DNA of 64,000 nt from an uncultured Altererythrobacter sp. (lineage in GTDB: Bacteria; Pseudomonadota; Alphaproteobacteria; Sphingomonadales; Sphingomonadaceae), in assembly GCA_913056125.1 (NCBI GenBank), contig CAJXNC010000005.1, positions 62,001-126,000 of the forward strand. Direction: 5' to 3'. How positions within the stretch are numbered: position 1 is the stretch's first letter; the number at the start of each line of letters is the position of its first letter. The notes below the pieces were generated by a model, which made no database searches, was not told where the DNA came from, and saw nothing but the letters and a program-made list of their open reading frames with translations. The position numbers and the translations under genes are program-made. Below are positions 51,181-60,592 of this stretch, one piece after another.

Positions 51181-52923
51181 CTACTGTTCGAGGAATCGCT
51201 CGGCGATCCAGTCGCTGACGATCGTCAGCGCCGCAGGAGAAAAGGTCTCCTCGATATCGGCATATTCTCCGACAGCGCCGGTCCGCGCGGTCTGGAACAG
51301 GTGGTTGAGGCCTTCCAGTTCCATTGTCGTGACATCCGCGTTCCCGCTGGTCGCTTCCGCGATGGCGGCAAGGTTGTCTACCGACGGCACCTGCCGATCG
51401 AGCGAACCGTTAAGCGCGAGGATCGGCACGGAAATTCGCGACAGGTTGGGCGCCGGATCATAGCTGAGGAAATAGTAGAACCAGGGCGTACCGATCTGTG
51501 CGCGCACCACTTGCGGCGGCGTTTCGGGAGGCGCGCCGATAGCCACCATGGCTTCGGGTGTCAGCACGGCTCGCGCGGCTTCCAGCCCTTCCTCATGCGA
51601 GGTCGCATCGCCGATGGCATCGAACAGGGCCACCATGACCGGCTCTGCGCGATCCAACACCTCTTCTGACATCCCCATTTGCGCACCCGTCAGCCTGCGC
51701 TGCGATAACAGCAACTGGTCGAGCTTGGTGCCGGGGCCCGCGAGCGAGACGAAGTAGGCGATGTCGTCGTTCTCGGCCATGGCGATGGGCGCGATCATCC
51801 CGCCCTCGGAATGACCGATGAAGCCGACCGCCTGATGGTCGATATCATCGCGGGTCATGAGGAAGCGTGCGGCGGCATTGGCATCGGTCGCAAGATCGGC
51901 CGAGGTCGCCGCGGCATAATTGCCGGTAGAGCCGCCCACGCCGCGATCATCGTAACGCAGTACGGCGATGCCATGGCGCGTCAGGTGATCGGCGATGACG
52001 GCAAAGGGCTTGTGGCCGAGCAACGTTTCATCTCGATCCTGCGCTCCCGATCCTGTGATCAGCACGGCCGCCGGGAAGGGTCCTTCGCCCTCGGGAAGTG
52101 TCAGGCTGCCGGCGAGATGGACGTCCTCGAAATCGGGATTGTCGAAATCGACTTCCTCGACCGAGTAAGAAAGGGGCTCCTGCGGCGTCTGCGGCCGGTT
52201 CGGCGCCTTCGCCACTGCTCCTGCGGCATCGCGCACCAGGGTAATCGGAGTACCGTTCATATTGGGGCCGCTCCACGCGCCCGACAACGCACTACCGTCT
52301 TCACTGAGCGCTCCGTCGAAACGTTGTCGCCCGCGCGTGAATTCGAAACTCACCTGCTGTCCGTTGCGCGTGAGATTGTCGATCGGAAGTCCGCGGGCCA
52401 ACTGGTCGGGCGAATCGAGCGTGGCAGCCGTGCCGCGATCTCCGGTGGTAACGTTGAGCACCAGGCGCAAGGTCACACCATTCGTCTCGACGGCACCGCG
52501 CCAGGTTCCGTCCAGCCCTTCGACCACCGGGTTCGCCTCGGGCAGGCCGCGAGCCAGGTTCAGCTCCATCTCGAAGCCCTGGTTGAAAACGCCCTGCCAT
52601 TGCTCTTCGGCAGCGTTCCACTGGCCCTCATAGCTGGCGTTGATCCGGGCAATCCGCCAGACCAGCTTGCCATCTTCGAGCGTGATCTCGGTCGCCGGGA
52701 TCTTCTGCCCCGGCGCCTGGTTCGGACTTTCCAGCTCCGCCGACAGGTCTCCATCTTCACCGCGGGCGATATAGAGAATCAACGTCAACTCGCCCTGCGG
52801 CGTGGCCAGCACACCGCTCCATTCACCGACCGGATCGGGAGCATGCTGTGCAAGGGCGGGCATGGCCGGCAGCATCGCGAATACGGCGAGTAAGGCAAGC
52901 AGGCCCTTCAGCAGGTTACGCAT
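51181..52923 (-). CDS. Secreted alpha/beta hydrolase with N-terminal beta domain
   Basis: 580 residues. A signal peptide (about 1-26, ending PALAQH) is followed by two beta-rich repeats (WSGVLATPQGELTLILYI and WRGAVETNGVTLRLVLNV, around 35-245), then an alpha/beta hydrolase from about 270 with the nucleophile in GHSEGGM, an acid in LNGSLDRQVP and the His in LNHLFQ. Likely a periplasmic esterase or peptidase-like enzyme. The 153-base AT-rich region upstream (52924-53076) holds its promoter. Confidence 0.9.
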   Translation of the reverse strand: MRNLLKGLLALLAVFAMLPAMPALAQHAPDPVGEWSGVLATPQGELTLILYIARGEDGDLSAELESPNQAPGQKIPATEITLEDGKLVWRIARINASYEGQWNAAEEQWQGVFNQGFEMELNLARGLPEANPVVEGLDGTWRGAVETNGVTLRLVLNVTTGDRGTAATLDSPDQLARGLPIDNLTRNGQQVSFEFTRGRQRFDGALSEDGSALSGAWSGPNMNGTPITLVRDAAGAVAKAPNRPQTPQEPLSYSVEEVDFDNPDFEDVHLAGSLTLPEGEGPFPAAVLITGSGAQDRDETLLGHKPFAVIADHLTRHGIAVLRYDDRGVGGSTGNYAAATSADLATDANAAARFLMTRDDIDHQAVGFIGHSEGGMIAPIAMAENDDIAYFVSLAGPGTKLDQLLLSQRRLTGAQMGMSEEVLDRAEPVMVALFDAIGDATSHEEGLEAARAVLTPEAMVAIGAPPETPPQVVRAQIGTPWFYYFLSYDPAPNLSRISVPILALNGSLDRQVPSVDNLAAIAEATSGNADVTTMELEGLNHLFQTARTGAVGEYADIEETFSPAALTIVSDWIAERFLEQ

Positions 52924-53076
52924 GGCAATTCCTCCTTCGCTAAGCAGGTGGCTAGACGAGTAGTCACGCCAGCCCCCTGTTTCTCACACGCCCGTGCCTC
53001 AGCATGAGCATTACCCAATTATGTTTTGTATTTAGCTAATAGCCTAATTAATCACAAGCGCGGGACCGTCAGCGCA

Positions 53077-53292
53077 TTATTCGGCGGCCATCGCCTGCTC
53101 ATCGCCCGGATCGAAAATCTCCTCGATCGGCAGGCTGAAAACCTGGCTCACCTTGAAGGCCAACTGCAGGCTGGGATCGTGCTTGCCCAATTCGATGGCG
53201 TTGACCGTCTGGCGCGAAACATCGAGCAGCTCGGCCAGAGTCGCCTGCGACATTTTGTGCTCGGCGCGCAGCACGCGGAGGCGATTGTTCAC
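53077..53292 (-). CDS. XRE family transcriptional regulator
   Basis: 71 residues from a GTG at 53292 that overlaps the upstream stop (GTGA) and has GGAGGAGG 5 bases before it. Helix-turn-helix KMSQATLAELLDVSRQTVNA near residues 12-31 and KHDPSLQLAFKVSQVF match small YozG-like XRE regulators that often accompany membrane-protein operons. It is the last gene of the four-gene minus operon 54408-53077 and may act on the operon's own promoter. Confidence 0.9.
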   Translation of the reverse strand: MNNRLRVLRAEHKMSQATLAELLDVSRQTVNAIELGKHDPSLQLAFKVSQVFSLPIEEIFDPGDEQAMAAE

Positions 53293-53768
53293 TGCACCTC
53301 CTCCGTCTCCGCTGCGTCGCAGGCAAGTCGCCGCGCACCCAAAAGGATGCGCAAGGCATAAGAGAATGCCATTGGGACGACGATCGCCGGTGCGATCCAT
53401 TCACGCGGGAAACCATCGATAATGACCAGCGTATTTCCGGTGATCATCCCGGTACCAAAACCGATCGCCATGGCCTCGAACTGCATCTGCCGGAGCATCT
53501 CGTCCATGTCGCGCAGCAGCTTGAGGTAGGAACGTAGAACAAGGATGCCGAGAGCTGCGGGAATGATGGCCAGGGCCCAGCCGATCCAGTCTGGCGAGCC
53601 GTCCCAGGCAACTACCAGAGCGGTGCCAATCAGGCTGAGCGCCCACAGGACGGCGTAGATATTGACGCGCTTCTCGTTCTGCCGGTCGACTTCGCGCATG
53701 CCCTCCCATTTGAGGACGTTGAGCCAGCCGACAGGGCCGCGACGCGGATATTCCTGCTGCTTGCTCAT
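53289..53768 (-). CDS. Membrane protein, XRE operon (DEM-motif family)
   Basis: 159 residues from the ATG at 53768, overlapping the upstream stop (ATGA). About four hydrophobic segments (near 35-55, 60-80, 100-120, 125-145). The motif LLRDMDEMLRQMQFEA matches YRESDEMQRDMLTEG in 53977-54408, so the two are distant paralogues. Function unknown; regulated with the XRE gene. Confidence 0.75.
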   Translation of the reverse strand: MSKQQEYPRRGPVGWLNVLKWEGMREVDRQNEKRVNIYAVLWALSLIGTALVVAWDGSPDWIGWALAIIPAALGILVLRSYLKLLRDMDEMLRQMQFEAMAIGFGTGMITGNTLVIIDGFPREWIAPAIVVPMAFSYALRILLGARRLACDAAETEEVQ

Positions 53769-53980
53769 GCCCCTTTCCCCGCCAGCCAGGCGAAGCCGGT
53801 GAACCAAACCGGCAGGACGAACAGCTCGGGACCGGGAAATTCCGACGCGCCGATGGCGAGGCCAATTCCGATCATCGCGCCCGCACATGCCAGGCTCCAG
53901 GCAATGATGGCGAGGGCGGGCTTCTTCTCGATAAGGTCAAACACGGGTTTCCTCCCATTGCGGTACTGCGTCTTGCTCAT
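53765..53980 (-). CDS. Small membrane protein, XRE operon
   Basis: 71 residues from the ATG at 53980, with AGGAGG 5 bases upstream and ATGA overlaps at both ends. Two hydrophobic segments (near 20-42 and 50-68) predict a two-span inner-membrane protein. No motif recognised. Confidence 0.7.
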   Translation of the reverse strand: MSKTQYRNGRKPVFDLIEKKPALAIIAWSLACAGAMIGIGLAIGASEFPGPELFVLPVWFTGFAWLAGKGA

Positions 53981-54408
53981 GCACGCCTCCTGCGGGCCCG
54001 GATCATGCCGATGGAAAAGCCCAGGCACAGGACCGCCATCATGAAATCGGCCTTCACCTTGGGCAGCCAGACATGTTCGGGGAGCTGGATCGCGCCCCAG
54101 AAAACCATCATCAGCGCCGCGCCGGTCAGGACTCCTTCGGTGAGCATGTCGCGCTGCATCTCGTCGCTTTCACGATAGAGGCGCATGAACGCGCGGAAGA
54201 GCATGGTGCCCGGGATCAGCGGCAGCAGGGAGAAAGCGATAGCCACGAGGCTGTCTGCTTCCCAACCCGTCATGGCGAAGACCGGCCTGAGGCCAATGAA
54301 GCTCATCATGAACAAGACGACCCAAAGAGCGAAGCTGCGGCCATTGCGAACCTGGCGCAGCTCTCCGCTGGTCGCCCCCTCGCCGGCCGTGACTGGAAAT
54401 GGACGCAT
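53977..54408 (-). CDS. Membrane protein, first gene of XRE operon
   Basis: 143 residues from the ATG at 54408, chosen because GGAGG is 8 bases upstream; the ATG at 54426 has none. About four hydrophobic segments; YRESDEMQRDMLTEG shares the DEMxR pattern with 53289-53768. It is preceded by the palindromic promoter region at 54431-54491. Confidence 0.72.
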   Translation of the reverse strand: MRPFPVTAGEGATSGELRQVRNGRSFALWVVLFMMSFIGLRPVFAMTGWEADSLVAIAFSLLPLIPGTMLFRAFMRLYRESDEMQRDMLTEGVLTGAALMMVFWGAIQLPEHVWLPKVKADFMMAVLCLGFSIGMIRARRRRA

Positions 54409-54430
54409 GTCAAAAACCTCCGTCATAATG

Positions 54431-54491
54431 TCAAATCTTCTTGACGAATCGGGATGTATGCAATGTCAGACATTATGTCAATAAGATTTGA
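54431..54491. promoter_or_regulatory. Palindromic operator region of the XRE operon
   Basis: Contains a perfect 13-base palindrome AATGTCAGACATT (54462-54474), repeated ATGTCA half-sites, and a 9-base inverted repeat TCAAATCTT (54431-54439) / AAGATTTGA (54483-54491). It lies between the operon and the divergent hydroxylase gene, AT-rich against the surroundings, and is a likely binding site for the XRE protein. Confidence 0.6.
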
Positions 54492-54542
54492 TATATCGGG
54501 ATTGTCCTGTCGCCCGGAGCCGCGCTTTGCTATTCGCCATGC

Positions 54543-55262
54543 ATGCTCGCTGCGATCATCATTTCGGCCATCGCCATGACCGCCATCGTCGCCGTGCGCT
54601 ACCTCATCACCAGCGGCGGTTTCGCCTGGGCAACACACAAGGTGCGGCCCGGCCTGTACAAGGGGCTGGAGCCGCAGATGCGCAGGGAAATCCTCTGGTC
54701 GCTTGCCTCCGCCGCCATTTACGGAGTGCCTGCAGGCGTAGTCGCATGGGGCTGGCAGGAGATGGGCTGGACAAGGATCTACACCGATTTCGCGGACTAC
54801 CCGCTGTGGTGCCTGCCTGTCTCGCTATTCCTCTACCTCTTCGCGCACGACACCTGGTTCTACTGGACGCATCGCTGGATGCATGTGCCCAAATGGTTCC
54901 GCATCGCCCACGCCGTACACCATGCCAGCCGACCACCGACGGCATGGGCGGCCATGAGCTTTCACCCGATCGAGGCGATTACCGGCGCGATCGTGATCCC
55001 CGCACTGGTCTTCCTAATTCCCATCCATGTCGCCATGCTGGGCCTCGTCTTGCTGGTCATGACGGTGATGGGCGTGACCAACCACATGGGGTGGGAGATG
55101 TTTCCGCGCTGGATCGTTCATTCCAGATTGGGAGATTGGCTGATAACGGCGAGCCACCACCAGCGGCATCATGACGAGTATCTATGCAATTTCGGCCTCT
55201 ATTTTCGATTCTGGGACAGGTTATGCGGCACCGATCGCGGGCTTTCGGCGCGCTCGCTCTAG
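54543..55262 (+). CDS. Fatty acid hydroxylase/sterol desaturase superfamily membrane enzyme
   Basis: 239 residues, about four membrane spans. The di-iron histidine boxes are intact: HDTWFYWTHRWMH near residue 100, HAVHH near 121 and HHQRHH near 205. It hydroxylates or desaturates a lipid in the inner membrane. The group includes carotenoid and fatty-acid hydroxylases; this member's substrate is not evident. Its 3' end overlaps the DUF2141 gene by 40 bases. Confidence 0.88.
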   Translation: MLAAIIISAIAMTAIVAVRYLITSGGFAWATHKVRPGLYKGLEPQMRREILWSLASAAIYGVPAGVVAWGWQEMGWTRIYTDFADYPLWCLPVSLFLYLFAHDTWFYWTHRWMHVPKWFRIAHAVHHASRPPTAWAAMSFHPIEAITGAIVIPALVFLIPIHVAMLGLVLLVMTVMGVTNHMGWEMFPRWIVHSRLGDWLITASHHQRHHDEYLCNFGLYFRFWDRLCGTDRGLSARSL

Positions 55263-55678
55263 CGACCGCAGCGCCCCTGCTCGCGGCTGCCGAGGCGGAA
55301 GACGGCGTGACGGTTGAGATCACCGTGACGGAGCTGCGCAATACCAAGGGCGTGGTCATGGCCTGCATGACCGACAATCCCGATATCTTCCCGCGCTGCC
55401 GCGAGGATCCCGACAGCTTCCGCACCACCGTGCCCGCGGCCGAGACGCTCACCCTCCGCTTCACGGGCGTGCCGGCCGGCACCTATGCAATCGCACTGCT
55501 GCATGACGAGAACGAGAACGGCCGCTCCGACAGGGCGCTCACCCTTATTCCGAGAGAGGGATACGGCTTCTCCAACGATGCGCCGGTGCGCATGGGGCCG
55601 CCCGATTTCGAGGATGCCGAATTCACCGTGGGCGATACCGAGGTCCACCAGCAAATCCGCATGCGCTACTGGCTTTAG
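55223..55678 (+). CDS. DUF2141 domain-containing exported protein
   Basis: 151 residues from the ATG at 55223 (MRHRSRAFGALALATAAPLL, signal peptide), within the 3' end of the hydroxylase gene. GTYAIALLHDENENGRSD is the Asp/Asn loop and IRMRYWL the end, as in the paralogue at 29966-30472. An earlier in-frame start at 55184 would deepen the overlap without improving the signal peptide. Confidence 0.85.
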   Translation: MRHRSRAFGALALATAAPLLAAAEAEDGVTVEITVTELRNTKGVVMACMTDNPDIFPRCREDPDSFRTTVPAAETLTLRFTGVPAGTYAIALLHDENENGRSDRALTLIPREGYGFSNDAPVRMGPPDFEDAEFTVGDTEVHQQIRMRYWL

Positions 55679-55783
55679 CGGTCTCGTGCCGACGCATTGA
55701 CGTCATGCCGTCCGGCGCAACTTTACCGTATTTTTACCACGTCGCGCCAAAAGGGGTCCATTGAAGATTATGGGGTTTTTACG

Positions 55784-57175
55784 ATGGACACCTTGCGGGA
55801 CAATTTCGACGCTCTGGGCGGAGGCTCATCCGACGGCGCCTATGACGACGAGGCGGTTCATGAATCGCCGCCCCCGCAGATCTCCCAGGACGAGCGCCGC
55901 ATGCAGGTTCGGGCCTACAATTTCTGGGCCGGCCTGCTCGATGACCGCAACTATCCGCGTATAGACGACCTCGATCCCGATTCCCTGCCCGATTTTGGCC
56001 CGAATGGCGTTCTGCTCGATTTCTCGCGTGGGACGGAAGATCCGGCAATCGCCTTCCTCGGTGCCGGCCTGGCGGAAGAATGCGGCGCCAACGGCCTCGC
56101 CATCGAACGCCTTTCCGATGTGCCTGCGCGTTCGCTGCTGTCACGCATCACCGACCACTACATGCAGATCCTCGCCAACCAGGCCCCGATCGGCTTCGAG
56201 GCGGAGTTCATCAACCAGCGCGGCGCGACGATCCTCTATCGCGGAATCCTGTTGCCATTTTCCAGCGACGATTCGACGATCGATTTCATCTTCGGCGTGA
56301 TCAACTGGAAGGAACTGGCAGACGCCCAGTCGGCAGACGAACTGCTGCTCGAAATCGACCAGGCCCTGGAAGAACCGACGCCGCGCCAGAAGGTGCGCAA
56401 GGCAGACCTGCCCATGGGCGACTGGGCCGATGGACCCGGCGCGATTGTCGACACGATGCCAGCGGCCGAAGAACTGCCCCGCCCTTCCTTCGGACTCGAC
56501 CTTTCTGCGCCCGTTGCTGTCCCCGCCAACGACTTCACGACGGAACAGGAAGACTTCGATCCCGCCGCCATGGATCTCGCCGCATGGCTGGCCTCTGCCC
56601 GCGAACTGGCCCAGGCGGCCTGCAGCGCGGAGGATCGCACGCGCAATGCGCTCTACGATGCCATTTCGCGCGCCTATGATTTCTCGCTGGCTGCAGAAAG
56701 TGCACCGCAGGAATTCCGCGCGATGGTCGAAGAGGCTGGCCTGACCATGCAGGATCGCGCGCCGATGACGCCGGTCGTCAAGCTGGTCTTCGGCGCCGAC
56801 TACGACAAGACGCGCCTCACCGAGTATGCTGCCGCGCTGACCCATGCACACCGCCAGGGTCTCGCTTGCGGGGACCTTGCCGATTACCTGCGCAACGCCG
56901 AAGGCGGGCTCAAGGGTGTCGTTCAGGCCGAACGACAGATGCGCCGCGCCGAAAGCGGCAAGCCGGTCGAGCAAGACCTGCATGGGCCGCGCCCCGTGCT
57001 CGCCCGCAAGCTGCGCGCACTCGACCCGCTACCGATCGACGCGATCTCGCGCGATGGCGAGGAATTCGCCCTGGTCATGGTTCGCCGCACACAAAATGGC
57101 GATGTGGTACTTCTTGGCGAGGTCGATGAGGATCGCACCCTGATCGAGAAGGCAGCGCGTATTCTGCTCGGCTAA
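55784..57175 (+). CDS. PAS-domain-like protein
   Basis: 463 residues from ATG at 55784. The segment from about 38 to 185 (RRMQVRAYNFWAGLLDDRNY and onward) looks like a PAS-type sensing fold. The C-terminal half is helical with no kinase, HTH or cyclase motif, so it may be a sensor or adaptor. The start in the open frame is chosen for the ATG; the upstream segment (from 55697) is not protein-like. Confidence 0.65.
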   Translation: MDTLRDNFDALGGGSSDGAYDDEAVHESPPPQISQDERRMQVRAYNFWAGLLDDRNYPRIDDLDPDSLPDFGPNGVLLDFSRGTEDPAIAFLGAGLAEECGANGLAIERLSDVPARSLLSRITDHYMQILANQAPIGFEAEFINQRGATILYRGILLPFSSDDSTIDFIFGVINWKELADAQSADELLLEIDQALEEPTPRQKVRKADLPMGDWADGPGAIVDTMPAAEELPRPSFGLDLSAPVAVPANDFTTEQEDFDPAAMDLAAWLASARELAQAACSAEDRTRNALYDAISRAYDFSLAAESAPQEFRAMVEEAGLTMQDRAPMTPVVKLVFGADYDKTRLTEYAAALTHAHRQGLACGDLADYLRNAEGGLKGVVQAERQMRRAESGKPVEQDLHGPRPVLARKLRALDPLPIDAISRDGEEFALVMVRRTQNGDVVLLGEVDEDRTLIEKAARILLG

Positions 57176-57227
57176 GCTCGCTCGCCCCAAAGTCTTCAGT
57201 TTCCGTTCATGGCAAGGTGGGCTAGCA

Positions 57228-58592
57228 GTGCAGCCAATGCGCCTGCTGACCTATGTTCTCGCCGCTCTCGCAATCGCCATGCTGGGTGCCCGTCCGGCAC
57301 TGGCGCAAAGCATCTTGCGCGACGCCGAAACCGAGCAATTGCTGCAGGAACTGGTCGATCCGCTAGCCGAGGCCGCCGGGCTTGGCGAAGGTGCAGTCGA
57401 AGTCGTGCTGATCGACGACGGTTCTATCAATGCATTCGTCGCCGGTGGCCAGCGTATTTATGTCCATAGCGGCCTTATCAATGAAGCCGACAGTGTGAAC
57501 GAGATACAGGGCGTGCTGGCGCACGAACTCGGCCACATCACGGGCGGACATATCATCCGCTTCGGCGAGGGCGCGGGCAATGCCACGCGCATCACCCTGC
57601 TTTCGACACTGGCCGGGATCGCCGCTGCCCTCGCGGGCGGCGGAGAAGCTGCCATGGGCGTGATGGCCCTCGGACAGCAGGCGGCCATGCGATCCTTCCT
57701 CTCCTTCACGCGGACACAGGAAGCGAGCGCCGATGCCGCCGGCGCCGAATATCTCTCCGAGGCGGGAATTTCCGGACGCGGCAGCATCGAGTTCTTCCGC
57801 AAGCTGCAAAGCTATGAATTCCGCCGCGGCATCAGCCAGGACCAGGATCAGGAATACGGCCGCACACACCCGCTCTCTGGCAATCGCATTGCTGCGCTGC
57901 AGGCCGACTACGAGACGGATCCGGCATGGGACAGGCCGCCCGATCCGGACCTGCAGGAACGCTTCTTGCGGATCAAGGCCAAGCTGTTCGGTTACAAGGC
58001 CACGCCCGAGCGCACTTTGAACGCCTATCCCACCTACATGACCGGCGTACCTGCCCGCTATGCCCGCGCCTATGCCTATCACAAGGATGCGCTGGTCGAC
58101 CGGGCGTTGGCCGAAGTCGACGCCCTGCTCGAGATGGAGCCCGACAATCCCTATTTCCTCGAGCTCAAGGGGCAAATCCTGCTCGAATCGGGCCGACCCG
58201 AGGATGCGCTCGTCCCGCTGCGGCGCTCGGTCTACCTGACCAATTCCAACCCACTGATCGCCCCCATGCTGGGCCACGCCCTGATCGCGACCGAAGACCC
58301 GGCCAATTACGCCGAGGCGGAATCGGTATTGCGGGCCGCCGTCGGTCGCGACCACGAGAACCCCTTTGCCTGGTACCAGCTCGGCGTCGTCTACGGTCAT
58401 CGCGGCGACATTCCGCGCGCGCAACTCGCCAGCGCCGAAACGCAGATCATGTCCGGCGCGCCGCAAATGGCGCTGCGCAGTGCGAGATCGGCAGAAGCAG
58501 GCCTGCCCGAAGGTTCTCCCGACTGGATTCGCGCACAGGACGTCGCTTTGCAGGCGCGCGCACAGATTGAACGCATGGACGAACGGAACTAG
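57228..58592 (+). CDS. M48 family metalloprotease with TPR repeats (BepA-like)
   Basis: 454 residues. A signal peptide (ending ALAQS near residue 28) precedes the zinc motif LAHELGHITGGHI near residue 100 (HExxH), a conserved ADAAGAEYL glutamate region, and a C-terminal TPR array (about 270-440). It resembles BepA/YfgC, a periplasmic protease-chaperone for outer-membrane proteins. GTG at 57228 has AAGGTGG 7 bases upstream; ATG at 57237 is an alternative. Confidence 0.9.
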   Translation: MQPMRLLTYVLAALAIAMLGARPALAQSILRDAETEQLLQELVDPLAEAAGLGEGAVEVVLIDDGSINAFVAGGQRIYVHSGLINEADSVNEIQGVLAHELGHITGGHIIRFGEGAGNATRITLLSTLAGIAAALAGGGEAAMGVMALGQQAAMRSFLSFTRTQEASADAAGAEYLSEAGISGRGSIEFFRKLQSYEFRRGISQDQDQEYGRTHPLSGNRIAALQADYETDPAWDRPPDPDLQERFLRIKAKLFGYKATPERTLNAYPTYMTGVPARYARAYAYHKDALVDRALAEVDALLEMEPDNPYFLELKGQILLESGRPEDALVPLRRSVYLTNSNPLIAPMLGHALIATEDPANYAEAESVLRAAVGRDHENPFAWYQLGVVYGHRGDIPRAQLASAETQIMSGAPQMALRSARSAEAGLPEGSPDWIRAQDVALQARAQIERMDERN

Positions 58593-58601
58593 GGTCCGTC
58601 A

Positions 58602-59303
58602 ATGTCTTCCATGCGCTGGCTCCCGACTGCCCTGATCGCCCTTGTCGCCGGTTTTGCCGGCGCCGCCCTCTGGTCCATTTCCGGCCTTGGCGGCAACCCC
58701 ACCCGCGACTACCTCCTGGCCAATCCCGAAGTGCTGCCCGAGGCCATGAATGTGCTGCAGCAGCGCGAAGCGCTGGCCCGGCTCGAGCCTTTGCGTGACG
58801 AGCTGGAACAACCCTTCCCCGGCGCCGTGCTCGGCAATCCCAACGGCACGGTGACGCTGGTCGAGTTTACCGACTACGCCTGCACCTATTGCCGTCAGAG
58901 CGTTGCAGAAGTGAATGCGCTGATTGCGGACAATCCGGACCTGAAAGTGGTAATCCGCGAATACCCCATACTTACAGAGCATAGCGCCGCTGCCGCACGC
59001 ATGGCGCTGGCGGCCGCGCAGCAGGGCAAGTTCGAGGCCTTCCACCAGGCCATGTTCGCGCAGGGGCAGGTGAGCGAAGAGACCATCCTGGCCGCCGCAA
59101 GCGAGGCAGGAGTGAATATCGAGCTGGCCCAGGGCGCGATCGATCTCGGCCAGTTCGAGGCGCAATTGCAGAACAATGTCTTCCTTGCGCAAAGCATCGG
59201 GATTACCGGCACACCAAGCTGGATCGTTGGCAGTCGCACGCTCAACGGCGCAGTGGGGCGCGAGGCAATCGGCAGGGCAATCGCCGAAGCACGCGATTCC
59301 TGA
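58602..59303 (+). CDS. DsbA family thiol oxidoreductase
   Basis: 233 residues. A hydrophobic N-terminal segment (signal or anchor, about 5-25), then a thioredoxin fold with CTYC (CxxC) at about residue 93 and the cis-proline TGTPSWIVG near 205. Periplasmic disulfide formation or exchange. It follows the M48 protease by 9 bases, which suits an envelope-protein quality-control pair. Confidence 0.9.
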   Translation: MSSMRWLPTALIALVAGFAGAALWSISGLGGNPTRDYLLANPEVLPEAMNVLQQREALARLEPLRDELEQPFPGAVLGNPNGTVTLVEFTDYACTYCRQSVAEVNALIADNPDLKVVIREYPILTEHSAAAARMALAAAQQGKFEAFHQAMFAQGQVSEETILAAASEAGVNIELAQGAIDLGQFEAQLQNNVFLAQSIGITGTPSWIVGSRTLNGAVGREAIGRAIAEARDS

Positions 59304-59320
59304 TAAGGTAGAGCGGCAGG

Positions 59321-60592
59321 ATGGCGCTCATGGAAAAAACACAGGACAGCCAAGGCGGACACACGGCACCGGGCGACCGGGCCGCCGGCATGGCCGGACT
59401 GCCCTTCCGTCCGACGCCCTTCTTCGCCGACAAGAACCGCGCATTCTGGCGCCTGCAAATGATCGGCTGGGGCGGCGCCATGCTGCTGCGCTCGGCGACG
59501 GCCATCGCCAATGGACGCCCGATCGATTTCCTGGTGGGCGTGGTCATCGCCACGATTACGGGCTTTTCTATCAGCACGATCCTGTCGGTCATCTATGCCA
59601 ACCTCATCAACCGCCGGCCGCTGGTGACATGGGGAGCGACCACGCTGGTACTGGCCGTGGCGGTGGCGGTTTCCGCCTATATCAATGCCTGGACAATCAG
59701 CCTGAGGCCCGAGGCAAGCGAAACCAGCTTCACCAGCCTGGTCCTGGGCGTGTTCTATCTTGACCTGACGCTGCTCGCAGCCTGGTCGGCGCTTTATTAC
59801 GCGATCAATTTCTTCCTCCAGGTGGAAGAACAGAACGACCGGCTCGAACGACTCGAGGCGCAGGCAACCAGCGCGCAGCTGGCCATGCTGCGGTACCAGC
59901 TCAATCCGCACTTCCTGTTCAACACACTGAATTCGATCAGCACGCTGGTGCTGCTCAAGCAGACCGAGCCGGCCAATGCCATGCTCACCCGCCTGTCCAG
60001 CTTCCTGCGGCATACGCTGGTGACCCAGCCGGGCGCCAAGGTGACCGTGGCGCAGGAAGTGGAAACGCTGCAGCTCTATCTCGAAATCGAACGCATGCGC
60101 TTCGAGGAACGGCTGCGCACCGAATTCCGTATCGATCCAGCCGCCGCCAATGCCTGCATCCCTTCCATGCTGCTCCAGCCGCTGGTCGAGAACGCCATCA
60201 AATACGGTGTCTCCGCCCAGGAGGAAGGGGCGCGCATCAGCCTTTCGGCACAATTGCTCGGCAAGATGTTGCGTCTGACCGTGTCCGATACGGGGCCGGG
60301 CCTGCAGGGATCGCGGCGCGGCGACATCTTCGCCAACAACCCGGCCGTCGACCGGTCTGTCTCGACGGGCGTCGGCCTCGCCAATATCCGCAACCGCCTG
60401 GCGCAAGCCTATGGCGAAGACCACCGCTTCGTGATCGAAACGCCCCCCGATGGAGGCTTCACTGTCGTGATCGAGATCCCATATGAACCGGAACAGGCGG
60501 AAGCCGAACCGCAGCCGCAAGGAAGCAGGCTCCTTCCCGGCGGCAACGTCGAAGCCCTGACCAGCCAGCAGCCGATTGGAAGCACCCTATGA
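59321..60592 (+). CDS. LytS/YehU-type sensor histidine kinase
   Basis: 423 residues. Four or so N-terminal membrane helices (about 40-165), then the His_kinase domain with the phosphoacceptor in RYQLNPHFLFNTLNSIS and an ATPase domain with VENAIKYG (N box) and SDTGPGL. The ATPase N box and G box are intact. It overlaps the response regulator by ATGA. Input signal unknown. Confidence 0.93.
   Translation: MALMEKTQDSQGGHTAPGDRAAGMAGLPFRPTPFFADKNRAFWRLQMIGWGGAMLLRSATAIANGRPIDFLVGVVIATITGFSISTILSVIYANLINRRPLVTWGATTLVLAVAVAVSAYINAWTISLRPEASETSFTSLVLGVFYLDLTLLAAWSALYYAINFFLQVEEQNDRLERLEAQATSAQLAMLRYQLNPHFLFNTLNSISTLVLLKQTEPANAMLTRLSSFLRHTLVTQPGAKVTVAQEVETLQLYLEIERMRFEERLRTEFRIDPAAANACIPSMLLQPLVENAIKYGVSAQEEGARISLSAQLLGKMLRLTVSDTGPGLQGSRRGDIFANNPAVDRSVSTGVGLANIRNRLAQAYGEDHRFVIETPPDGGFTVVIEIPYEPEQAEAEPQPQGSRLLPGGNVEALTSQQPIGSTL

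Noticed and set aside
58895-60520. 541-codon frame antisense to the DsbA and histidine kinase genes
   Set aside because: The kinase and DsbA motifs on the plus strand are intact; the antisense frame crosses the gene boundary.
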